Assembly: GCA_018873245.2 (NCBI GenBank)
Contig: JAEMBT020000006.1
Location: 10,189,855-10,253,854, forward strand
DNA: 64,000 nucleotides
Direction of reading: 5' to 3'
Source: Archegozetes longisetosus
Lineage: Eukaryota; Arthropoda; Arachnida; Sarcoptiformes; Trhypochthoniidae
Each line of letters opens with the position of its first letter. Within the stretch, counting starts at the first letter, position 1. The notes below the pieces were generated by a model, which ran no database searches, was not told where the DNA came from, and saw only the letters and a program-made list of their open reading frames with translations. This document shows positions 1-12,109 of this stretch, in pieces. A program made the position numbers and the translations under genes.

Positions 1-46
1 TTAGTAATGTCTCAATTTATTAATCATTAAATTTTCTATTTTAAAG

Positions 47-1100
<1,054 letters not shown>

Positions 1101-1718
1101 ATTTGTTAACCAATATTTACTATAAATTATTTATCTATTTATTTATATGCAAGAAATTTTCTAGTTGTCAAATTTCATAATTATCTATTGTTTCTTTGAT
1201 GCTACTGAAGCGGTCGTTATTTGGAAAAAGTAAGAATAAATCAGATATCGCAATATTTCGTTCAATCTTTTCATTATTTATTAATCGCTTTGTTTATTGA
1301 TATTAATCAATTCCAAAATATTCTTATCCATCTCTGATTCGTCATTAGATTCAAATTGAGATGTGTTCATGATATGAATGAATCTTTTAAACCCTTATAG
1401 TTTAAATAAATAGTAATTATTATTGTTTGAACTTCAAAATTAGAAATAATTCAATATAATTCATCACATGAGTTGTACATATCTAAAACATTTTTATAGA
1501 CCTTTACAATAGAGTATATTTATGTAAAACAAAATCATAAATTGATTTATAAAATTATTTAGAAAAAAAACCAAAATCACTAAATATTAAATGATAAATT
1601 TGACTCATGTATTGCTTAGTTTTAAATATATCGATATAATGAACATCTATTAATGATCAAGTGTATGACCATATGTTAGTTGAATTTGAAGGTAGAAAAG
1701 TATTTAAAGAACGTATAT
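1101..1718. other. spacer between convergent SLC35E2 and BTB-zinc-finger genes
   Basis: AT-rich sequence with several AATAAA/ATTAAA-like motifs, presumably the 3' UTRs of the two converging genes. I see no further coding or RNA feature. Confidence 0.5.
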
Positions 1719-3143
1719 CTAAATATATCCAATTTGAGAAACTTTGTTCTGGCAATTGACAGCATGTCTTTTACACCAATCCTGTGTTGTAAACAATTTA
1801 CCACAGCTTCCACACGAAAATTTAGGACGAAAATTACTGAAATGGGTATGATAGTGACGAATTAGCTTCGATTTTTTTATGAACTCCTTAGAACAAACTG
1901 GACAGGTAGTCAAATTTTTGCGCTGAATTTCAGCTAAAAGTTGTTCGTATTCTGAAACAAAATTTATCAAATTATCAAATTTTTATAGTTGATTTGCAGT
2001 ATTCAAACTTGTCATTAATTCTCTTCAATAAGCCAAGTCACACACACACACACCTTGAATAGTTTGTGGTGTCCCCTGATTACTGTTAGATCCAACCAGA
2101 TTCTGTGGTAATGATCCGAAAGATCCTTCATTGCACTGATTAGAATTCGGAGAATAATCGTCTTCCACTAATATTTCTTTTACATCTGCAGAGACAGCCA
2201 AATGAAAAGCAAAATATTGTCAACAATTTTTACTAATTTGAAGAAAAAATTAACAATTTATAATAAAGTTATCTACCGTCGTTCTGGTCTTCATCTAAAC
2301 TGAAATGTTGGACATGAGGAGTGACTAACATTCCTTCGTGTGAATATTCAACTGCACTGCTCTAAAATGTTAGCAAACAAATAGATTGGTTAATCAATAA
2401 TTCATATAAAGCGACAGAAGTGGTATCAAATGAGTAATTACTTCTGGCGTAGACATTGATTGCTCCAATAGTTTGGTCGGTTCAATATCTTCGATACTTG
2501 AATCCCGGTCTTTATCTCTATTAAGATTCACAGTATTACTGGTGTTTTTATGCGAAAAATTTTGTCTATTAATTATATTTCTATGATGTGAAACCGATTG
2601 CAAACTGCCATAAAAAGGTGATAAACTATTTTCGATTCTAAATTTATTTGACATATTCTCTTCCTCTTCACTAGAATCCCCGCTTTCATTATTTTGTTGA
2701 TTCTGAGATGTTTTATTTCGATTTCGTTTCCTTTTTTTCTGCCTTAAGCCAATCGATTGCATGATTTGTTGACTCTTAGAGCCCTTTTCTCCCACTTCTG
2801 CCAAGCCTTTTACTCTTAAGGTTTCAGCCGTTTTAAGTAACGAGTTCAATTGGTCTTGCGGTACATTGACTTCACCGCGGTATATAAAATCTATGATTGA
2901 CTTTAAATCGGAAAATTTGACATCTTTTAGTATAACTATCGGGTGCTTGCATGGATTTGCGATGAATAAATTCTGAAAATAAGGACTACAAGCAGCCAAA
3001 ACCATTTTGTGTGCTTTAATACTGGCTCCTTCACAGGCAAGCGTCACATCCACCAAATTCTCATGTATCAACATGTTTTGAAACACATCACTCATGTTTG
3101 AATGAAAACTATTCCATTTCAGGCAATACTGTTGTCCTGCCAT
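1719..3143 (-). CDS. BTB-zinc-finger transcription factor, tramtrack/lola type
   Basis: Predicted nuclear DNA-binding regulator. Four exons on the minus strand: 3143-2442, 2361-2277, 2185-2054 and 1951-1719, about 383 residues. The start is placed at MAGQQYCLKWNS because the BTB-ttk domain of arthropods begins there; an upstream in-frame ATG at 3206 would add 21 unrelated residues. Residues about 1-120 form the BTB domain (VDVTLACEG, AHKMVLAACSPYF, DLKSIIDFIYRGEV). A basic stretch (RQKKRKRNRNK) follows, then Ser/Asn-rich linker. The last exon encodes two zinc fingers: a C2H2 (CPVC...HYHTH) and a C2HC (CGSC...HAVNC), a pattern common in lola-type isoforms. Exons 2 and 3 are acidic linker. The donor of exon 3 lies inside a (GT)n repeat. 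Only one zinc-finger exon pair is seen, so this is a simple gene, not a multi-isoform locus. The exact orthologue is unclear. Confidence 0.85.
2041..2053 (-). repeat. (CA)n/(GT)n microsatellite forming a splice donor
   Basis: A short CA run on the plus strand. On the minus strand it is a GT run that starts exactly at the 5' splice site of exon 3 of the BTB-zinc-finger gene. Confidence 0.75.
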
Positions 3144-6100
3144 TTGATTGCTGTATGAAAAATACAAATGTTTGTAGTAAAGTCTATGACTAACTGGTTG
3201 TTGCAAATATAAAGTTTAGCTCATCAAAGTAATGCAATTCCACTTAATTTAGTAGTTCAAGTTAGAATAGTAGAAAAGCAATTTCTAAATAAACGTATTA
3301 GAGCCTGGTAAAATTAGCTCTGATCATAAGCTAATTTTTTGTTTGATGCAAAACTACTGACGACATTCGTCCTATTGATTGCTGATTGTGTAAACTGTAT
3401 TGTAATAATTTCACCCAGTTTTACTTGTGATCTCACTAACCAAATTTAATTTTCATGTCATAATTACGAAACTTATTTTACAAAATTGTAGTTTGAAATA
3501 TGAGGTCAGTTTGCTCATCTATGATCAATACAATACATTCAAATCTATTTCCATGAATCAACTTTGAAAAGCATAAGCGTAAAAAACACTAATCGATAAT
3601 TTTTATTCCATCCTTATCTGCGTTTCTCTGCAGTATGAATCTTAGGAAAGTATGCAAATCAGATATTTTGATGCTTAGGAAGCCTAAACACAATGAAAGT
3701 GCTTTTCAATTGCATGAAAAATTCAAAAGCCTGAGTTTACCTAAAGTATAAGATTAGATCGATAGTTACATCCCTTTAACTTTCTATACTTTTTTACATA
3801 GTCTGAAGTCAGAAAAATCGTTAATTATTTCCTTCGCTGGATATTTGGATCGAAAGTCAGCTATTCAGAAATTTTCTTATAGTTTTGAGATTGTGATACA
3901 GTAAAACCTATCTGTCACATGTAGTCAAATAGGTTTTAAAAACAGACTAAGTAAATCTATAGAAAATGAAGGCTTAATTTTTACGGTTTTTTAATCGTTT
4001 AGCTGTATATTAAAGTTAAAAAGGTTTAACTGTATTTTAAATTTATAAGACTTTTCTGTGTAAGATAGGGATACTTAGCTGAATATATCAAGGAAAAAAT
4101 TAAAAAAAGGTGGATCATTATCATTTTTAGGGTTTGACCTGAAAATGAGTCATATAATTTAAAAACAAGTTTATAATGCTTAATTTTGAACATCAGGTAA
4201 AAATTCAATGTTATTCTAACTGAAAAACATATTTATTACGATAGAAATATTCTTAGAAAAGTTAAACATTTGCGATCGACACTTATTTTGTTCGGTTTCA
4301 CCCTTTGAACCAATAAACATTTTCATAAAGATTACTCAACTTTAAGCACCAGTCTTTAAGAAATAGCTCACTTATCAGTGTGAGCTCTACCTCTCTATAA
4401 GTCTAAGTTTTGCTCAATTTGAGTAATTCGATGGTTCTCATCGAAAAGTACTGAGTAACAGAAATTGTTTTGAAGCAATCATGCATTCATCTCAATAGCA
4501 GGGGTTTGCTCAGCAAATTAATCTAATTTCTAAATTTCCTGACTCAAAGTGTCAAATTTGGAAATAAATTCTAAATGAAAACTTTGATTATTAAACATTA
4601 TAAACACTTTAAGAGAGAGAATTCCTTTTTTAGAGCACCATTATTGACTGGTTTTAGCGCTTTAAAAATATATATCTGTTCGTCTTAATTCTGACTTTTT
4701 AGCTTTTAATCAAAGATAAACATTATAAGTAAATGTTGTTAACAACTTATTCAATTTTTCGACTAAGAAATTTCAAGTGACAGGTAAACAGTACAGGTAA
4801 CAGTCTGATAATTAGTTTAAAATTACTTTCAACTTAACAAGAGGAAGAATATGGTTTATCCTGTTGAGTTCTATGTTTTGCCATTTGATCAGAAAATTAC
4901 TGAATTAATACTCGGATAGTTTGAAAAACATGGAAAAATTCGGCATAGTACATTAGACCTCTATCTTGATATTAAATTTTGAAGTGCAACCTGACTGCAT
5001 TTATTCCTGACTTGTAAAGTTGACCTAACTTGCAAGTAATACAAATGAAAACATTACATTTTTCAATCAGTTTCAATGGAAACCAATTGAAACACTAAAA
5101 AATATTCAATTGCATTAATAGTCTTAAAATACATGAGATCGTATCAGAAGTTACATCAACTGAAATGAAATGCTATTTCATGAAAATATATATTTAAGCG
5201 CACAAAATTAGTTTTGAGTGTAATTTCTCAATGTTGTTCAACAACAAACTGGTACTAAGCGAAAAAGTAAGGCATCGATCGCTTCCTACTTGCAACGAGA
5301 GACATTTTCTCTGAACGGTTGGGCCCTTAGTATAACAGGGTTTGGACCCGTTCTACGATGTGATGTTTAGATATTAATACTATATTGATTTGCATACGAT
5401 TTATCAGCTCATAATTGCTATAACTTTTAGTTCGTTACTTACATTAGGTGTTAATTGAAGTTTAGTCGCAAACAAACGCAAGTTATCAATGAAAAATTGA
5501 CCACAATTCAGATGAGTAGTAGATTTAGAGTCAATTTTTGGCTTATGTCGTGTAATTCAGAATCAAAGGCGGAGCAAACAATTCTGGGCTCAATTTTGCT
5601 AAACTCTTACCAATACTAGGGCTCCGATTGTGCGTCATTTGTGACGTTTGGGCCACAATTCTATGTCTTGTATTAAGGTATTTTTATCCGGCCTTTCATT
5701 TGAAGCTACCTCTTATACCACTAATGCTGGTCTAATTGAATTTCTGAATAACTGTTTCAAGTAATAATCGCATTTAAATTGTTGCATAACTTATGATAAA
5801 CTACTTTTTCGTTGCTAAACATCTTCCTATCAGTTCAAAGCTTAACTCATTTAGTTTATGGCATTCAATTATCAAGTTAATTGTCAAGCAAGTCTACAAT
5901 TAAATTAAAATTAAAACTTACTCACGTATGATCTCTGATTATCTTCAGACCTGTGTTTAAACTAAACTCAACTAATACTATGTTGTCATGTTATCAATTA
6001 TTTGAAACTTTCTATATTTAATATCTATCCTTGAAAGTTTTTCAAGAATTAATACATAAATCACCACTGATAATACGTAAATCATTATCGTATTTATTGA

Positions 6101-6303
6101 TTACATTTATCAAAAGATAATTTGAAAGTTTTTATAAAATATTTTTAGGTCTATTCTATTATAATGTTATTACAAAACAAATACTCAATGTTTGAGTCCT
6201 TCTATGATCTGAATAATATTCGACTGTAGACTAATAAATGCTGGAAAACACTTATATTGAGTAACATTTCATCATTTGAACATTCGAACAAATAATGAAG
6301 TGG
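3144..6303. other. long spacer upstream of the BTB-zinc-finger gene
   Basis: About 3.2 kb without a recognisable gene. It is AT-rich, with scattered open frames of at most about 60 codons and no similarity I recognise (for example 4026-4208 on the minus strand). The region 5319-5640 is somewhat more GC-rich and has weakly matching inverted ends around GGGCCCTTAGTAT, possibly an old MITE. It may hold the promoter and 5' UTR exons of the BTB gene. No tRNA B-box was seen. Confidence 0.4.
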
Positions 6304-7542
6304 TCAGAGCTTTTTGAAAACCAAGACACCAATTAATATAATAGTTTCGGTGAAAGCGGGCAACAAACTGCATAATCCAAATATCCACCAAAACAAAGCG
6401 CAATCCCAAACATCAGTTATGAAATATGAAAGTGTAATGCATGCTATACTATGAGATATCGTAGCTAAGGTTTCAATTAATAAACAAATTAGATTTCAAC
6501 CGTCATGTCTTTAATTATATATTTAGATTCAATATTTGACTTAATATTGAGTGTGATATTAGCTTGAATAATCGAGTCAAGCGAACGCTATTACAGGTAC
6601 TGGGTTTAAAGGAGATACGCGGAACACTATATCTAGGTCAAAATTTCATAGCCTCGCCAAGTCTAGCGCACTACACGCTCCATTCCGGTTACCTACTCCA
6701 ACTTACTAAACTCAATATACTACCGTAACAATAGTTTATTTAGTGGGTTAGGGTAGGCGCGCGCTAAGTTCGGCTAGCTGCAAAATCAACTTAGCTCAAG
6801 TGTTCCACATACCTGCTGTATGCCCAGGCTCTGATTTTGTGGTATTTGCAGCATTGAATCCTCTGAACTTCAGTTACCTGCTCTGATTCTACGAGGTTGT
6901 GCTTAAGCCTACTCTGATAACTGCTATAAATCACTAATTTCAAAGCGGATTGTGCATTACAAATACACATCTTAATACCAAGCGAAATGCAGACATTTCA
7001 CTTTAGTATTAATTAGTAAGTATACGAAAAATCTGATGAAGATCAGATACTCATAAATACTCACAAAATAATGACTGCATTGGATAAAACATTGTAATCC
7101 CACTGATAAATCCAATGAACTCTATTACTAATAAGGCGATCGAAATCGAAAATCCAATAATTAATCTAATTTATAAGGAAACAGGTTTTAATGAAATCCA
7201 AAAACATTTAAATAGTATTTTAAACAGTACTCAATGTCCTTTGAATTGTAGTCATTTGGTGAGTAATCCCAGGGAATACACGCTTTTACACTACCCTCCT
7301 AAATTAGATAAAACTCTTAAATAGTATCCAAATTACAAGAACTCTTTGATAGTTTAGAAACAAATCTTCAATTTTTAAATTTGTATCTTCCGTAAATTGG
7401 AAATAATTGTTTTAAATTTGACTCAGTAGTTATCTAAAGTTATTTTACAAGTTGGAGCTGAACTAACAGTTAACTGACTTACTCTATTCCACAGAAGAAG
7501 AATAAGAATAACAAGATGTCCCATCATTATTAAAAAACGCAT
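6304..7542 (-). CDS. TMEM107: TMEM107, ciliary transition-zone membrane protein
   Basis: Four small exons on the minus strand, none long enough to stand out alone: 7542-7483, 7298-7231, 7165-7065 and 6464-6304. They give 129 residues (human about 140). All splice phases agree: 0, then 2 (GA|A), then 1 (T|CT). The order of motifs follows human TMEM107: RFLIMMGHLV at the start; ACIPWDYSPNDYNSKDIE in the luminal loop; LLVIEFIGFISGITMF in the second or third membrane segment; and VWDCALFWWIFGLCSLLPAF then TET and VLVFKKL near the end. In other animals TMEM107 anchors transition-zone complexes at the base of cilia; here that would mean sensory cilia or sperm. The human C-terminal KKKPF tail is reduced to KKL. 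Intron 3 (600 bases) contains a foldback element. Nearby same-strand open frames are not needed to explain it. Confidence 0.88.
6599..6830. mobile_element. foldback MITE in TMEM107 intron 3
   Basis: The left end (CTGGGTTTAAAGGAGATACG) and the reverse complement of the right end (CTGGGCATACAGCAGGTATG) match at most positions and both continue into GGAACACT. The match goes on imperfectly inward around the TAGCGC motifs, so the element is close to one long imperfect palindrome of about 230 bases. No clear target-site duplication was found and no coding capacity is seen. The superfamily is undetermined. Confidence 0.6.
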
Positions 7543-9048
7543 AGGTATTAATTGGTTGACTTGCATTTTTTAATCGTTTATCCATTTAATTTAGCTAATT
7601 TTAAAATGCAATCGATGTTTGTGTACTAAATATTTTGGTTCAGTTTTGCAAATGCTATTGTTTTGTTTTGTATAAATTTCGCCAATAGCAACCATATGTA
7701 ACTGCAGTGGTCCCTATGTTAAACTGTATAAGATACAGTTTAAGAATAATAATTCATAAAAACTTTAAAGCATCATAATTATTATTTCAATTGATGGCAA
7801 TACGCTCAAATCATTTCTAACTTAGAATTATTCATTAGTTAATTAACTATCTATGATCTCTTATTCGGAACTACAAACTTTATTCCGACTGAAACATATA
7901 GTCAAATTTATCACTTTACCAGTCCTTCGCTTGAGGTCGTATCAAAATGAAACTCTTCTGTCTCACACAACAATCAAAACTCATTCTTATTGAGAAAACT
8001 TTGTAACTTCGGGCTTTCCAGAGCTCCTTACCGAACGCTGTGGCTAGTTATATTGACAATCAGCTGAAATAACCTACAATAGTGCTCGATAAGGAGCTTT
8101 GTAAAGATCAATCTTATGAAAATCTCTAAATGTACGTGCGGGCTTTTGGGACTCACAATACAGGCGAAATAATGATTAGGAATGATAACTTTAAGGTTCA
8201 TATATGAACACTATTTAAAAGTCTAAACTTTGTTGAGAACTCACTGAAAGTCTATTTTGGACTTTTACTGATCTACAATTGCAAATAATCAATAGATTGA
8301 AAAAGACGAGGTTGCTATTAATTAGAAGAAAATGATAAGTCTATTTCCTACATTTTACTAACGTGATAATCAATAATGACTAAAATTATAGAACTGATTG
8401 ATGATAAAGCATTCAACTCTTTAACTGGAGATTTAAGTTCTGAGAGTAAACTTTGCTCACTGCTTGATTTTAGTTTTATTTAATCGCATACAATAGCGAT
8501 TCGTGCTATTGGTTAAAGTAGTTTTGCTTGAAATTTGTTAATTTTGCATTCTCGGTCAATGTTTGAGTACATCCTTTGTTTCTAGATAGGCTTTCTGTTT
8601 GACCCAATCCTTTTACTTCATCTATTTCCTGTTGTTTTCTCAGTAGAGCCACTCTACTAAACTTAATTGAATGTAAAAGTTAAATTTTTAATAAATCTTA
8701 GCTGCTAATCAGTCGCAGGATTAAGTGTGTCATTACTTTTGGTTGTTCATGTGATGTAATTAACTTAATATTTGATTGAAACTAAGTTACAATGAAATGT
8801 CTTAACATAGAGAAAGACATAACTGAAAATCGCGCACTTCTCACGATTGGGCGCATTGCCGGCAACAACTCATTGTATTGTGAGCTCTCACTCTTTAATG
8901 ATACTAATAGAACACGTGTCCTAACAGTTAATTCGAATAAATCTAAATCAATTTAGTCTTAGTTGTTTTGGTATTTTGCAAAACTGTAAGTGTTTTTCAT
9001 TAAATATGTGAAAATGAATACAAATAATGAATTGATTTGTTTTAATAG
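7543..9048. other. spacer between divergent TMEM107 and RPN2
   Basis: AT-rich spacer of 1.5 kb holding both promoters. A foldback repeat lies at about 8010-8105. The last bases before the RPN2 ATG (TTGTTTTAATAG) look like a splice acceptor, so RPN2 may have a non-coding first exon here. No other gene was recognised. Confidence 0.45.
8010..8105. repeat. inverted repeat of about 30-bp arms
   Basis: The left arm around CCAGAGCTCCTTACCGAAC pairs with the right arm, whose reverse complement contains CAAAGCTCCTTATCGAGC, with about four mismatches in 20 and a loop of about 35 bases. It could be a small foldback transposon relic or a hairpin. No function can be assigned. Confidence 0.55.
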
Positions 9049-11921
9049 ATGCGTTCAAAAGTATTACTAATTGTAACGTTCATATTAGTCACGAATCAAG
9101 TCTTCAGTTTAGCACCGAACCCATCAACAATCTTGGATCAAACAGATGTGACGCGAATTAAGAATGCGATAAAGTTGTCAACTCCGTTATCATCGAATTC
9201 TTTGGCGAACATACATTATTCAGTTTTGTCGCAGTCATTGCTGTCAACACAACCGATCAGTGACGCGAACATCTGCACTCACCTGCAGGGACAGATCAAC
9301 ACACAACTCGAAAGCATATATTTTGTCACTTCTACTGCCAAACTATTAACCAATTGTCAGGTAATTAACACTATCACTTTCAAACTGATTACATTTGGGA
9401 TACGGCTTTGGTCGATTTTTATACTCAAACTCTAATTACTAAATTGGTGTCTTCGGTGTCTTACCAGATATTTGTCTAATAAATGCAACTATCTTAATAA
9501 CAAACCGATAGATTATCTTTGATTTGTAAAAATCCTACTTTTATGTTAACTTATAACATAAAAGTGTGGAAACGCAAATTACATTCTTTAAGTTTGATTC
9601 AAATTTTTTTATTATATTAACAAAAATTAATAGATACCTCCAGCACAACACGTAACCAAATTAGAGAGCTATCTTAAAGAGGATTCAACCGTTCAGGACA
9701 TATATCGCGCAGCTATTTCATTAATCAATTTCGGAAGAGCTCTTGACTCGACAAAAGTCAGTAAAGCATTGGCTGCCGCTCTCAAGAAAGATGAATCATT
9801 GCTCAACACTGGCCTTGCTTTCCAATTAGCAGCCAAACTGACTAAAGCTGAAGATAGAAATCCATTTGTCGAAAAGATTGGTGACGTTATAGTACAGGCG
9901 GACGAAGTGGACAGCAGATTTTTACAGGTTAGTCATTAAGATGAGTTTCTGTTTCTCATTTCTGAATCTTCTCGCTTCTTCAGTTTGAGGGAGGACTTGG
10001 TATTACAGCAAGTATTATAACAGGTGTTTACCAATTGGCCACTGCTAGCAATAAACCAGTCGGTTTGACTAATGTGAGTACAACTTAGCTTGATCTAATC
10101 GATCCTGCAAATATTAATTGCCCAAATATTCTTATTTTCAAACTTCGACATAATAGGATCAAGCATTAAAGTTTGTTAATTATTTCTTGTCGCGCAAACA
10201 TGTTCTCACACCTAAAGGAATTTCAGAGTTATTGGGAGTTTTGAAGCTTTACACCAACAATAAATATCACATTCCCGTTGTTGTGGCCAACTATGGCTCG
10301 AAAGCCCTCTCTCCAACCAATTCAGTTTTGACAGTAAGAATAACCAACGTTTTGGGCGCGTCATTGGGACCACTTTCCGTGACCGCAGATTCTGCGACTA
10401 GAGTTGAAGACAAAAAAGTTATTTGGACTAAAAAGAGTTTACAAGGCGTTCAGGGAGACAGGTTTGACTCGAAATTCGTCAAATTCTCGCTAATATGTTC
10501 AACGTTTGCTATTTCATATTTATAGCACTTTATTCGCGATCAATTTTCTCGAATCAAAGCCTCCTCGAGGATTCTATGATGTGGCAATCACTGCAACCCC
10601 AACTAAACCAGATCCACGTCTCATTGGAAATTCTGGCGTTCAAGTTAAGGCTATCGTTTTGACACAAGTTTCTATTGTGAATGCAGAAATCGCTGTTGCC
10701 GATAGAGATGCAGGTGGAAGTGGAGCCGTCACTAAGTATGTCTTCACTATTGTTTGTGCAATATTGCTATTACTCGATCCATGCCATAGCCGGTATCACC
10801 CACAGGTCTTGTTTAAAGTGCAATTTCTGTTCCCAATCGACCGGTATAGGAATAGTCTATAGTAACGATAACTTCTTTTATATCGAATTTATCGTTGGAC
10901 CGAAAATTTTCGGACAGACAAATAAACCTTTCGATTCTTTTGAGAGAATCATTAAGTTTATGTTGAATTTACATTATTATAATATCTGTACTGATTACAC
11001 GACAGGCTTGAGTATCCGTCATCGATATCAAATCCTTTGGAAGCAGACTATCAACAAAGAATTCTGGTCAAATTTCAATTGCGTGACAAAATAGCTGGCG
11101 ATACGTTGACGGCTCACCAGACGTTCGTTCAATTAACAAATGCCAAAACAAAGCAAGAGATCGTGTTTGTCGCTGAACCTGATTCTACGCAAACTTACAA
11201 AATGGATCTAAACCTACAAACAAAAGCTAAAGACTTGAACTACATTTCAGGTTTATATCAAATCTCACTGATAATCGGCGACGCAGTCATTTCAAATCCA
11301 ATTGAATGGAAAATTGGAAGCATTAATCTTCAGTTGCCGTCAAACCCTTCGCCCCCACCTTCTGATAAGCTGGTTTCTCCATTTTCACCCAAACCTCAGA
11401 TCAAACACCTGTTTAGAGAACAAGAGAAACGACCGGCACCCTTAGTTTCAAATGCATTCTCAGTATTGGTATTAGTACCACTTGTGATACTTTTTGGACT
11501 CGTAAGTGATCTATTTTCTCAAAGAAACCATAACTTTTTTATGCCAATGCTTCGTTGGAAATGTTGAAATGAAAATTCAATCATTTCTTCCAATGCATTG
11601 GAAGATTAAACTATTAGGGATAAATTAGGTGATATCTAGACATTAATAAAACTATGTATCATAGAGCAACTTCCCTACAATCAATTTAAACTCAAATTTC
11701 TATTACAGTGGATTAAAATCGGTGTCAACTTGTCTGCATTCCCATTCACTTTATCTGCGCTGGTATTTCATATTGGTCTCGCCTTAATATTTCTACTCTA
11801 CGTCTGCTTCTTCGTCAAATTAAATATGTTCCAAACGTGCAAATACCTAGCAGGACTGGGGGTTATTACTTTCCTTGCTGGACATTCGCTTTTGAGCAGA
11901 CTCGCCAAAAGCAAAAAATAG
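9049..11921 (+). CDS. RPN2: Oligosaccharyltransferase subunit ribophorin II
   Basis: Non-catalytic subunit of the ER oligosaccharyltransferase that transfers glycan to Asn-X-Ser/Thr of nascent proteins. Seven exons: 9049-9360, 9634-9927, 9984-10073, 10157-10461, 10526-10735, 11006-11501 and 11709-11921. They give 639 residues (human 631). Residues 1-22 form a signal peptide (LLIVTFILVTNQVFSL). The luminal part holds the conserved TAHQTFVQL, VFVAEPDS, LIIGDA and KHLFREQEKRP motifs in the human order. Three membrane segments close the protein, with LNMFQTCKYLAGLG and ITFLAG in the last. The exon 4/5 junction was chosen as GACAG|GTTTGA so that GDSTLFAINFLESK aligns with the human GDVFELNFMNVKF; the longer open frame there is intronic read-through. 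A splice acceptor just before the ATG suggests a 5' UTR intron. It converges on TOP3B with 188 bases between stop codons. Confidence 0.95.
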
Positions 11922-12109
11922 CGAATTATTTAATATTTTTAATCGAATTTTTTGCACTTATAAATAATTTAATATCAATAAGTTATGTTTTAGAGATCAA
12001 TAAACAATTGACAAAAAAATATAAAGCAAGAATTTTTTAATGAATAAGCAAACGATTAAATTAATGGTTAGTTTTGGAAGATTCTAAATGAGCGCATGCA
12101 AACTTTTAA

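Noticed and set aside
7115-7324. 69-codon plus-strand frame
   Set aside because: It lies antisense over TMEM107 exons 2 and 3 and has no similarity of its own.
10681-11094. 137-codon plus-strand frame within RPN2
   Set aside because: It runs through an intron in a frame that does not match RPN2; the exons on both sides splice cleanly around it.
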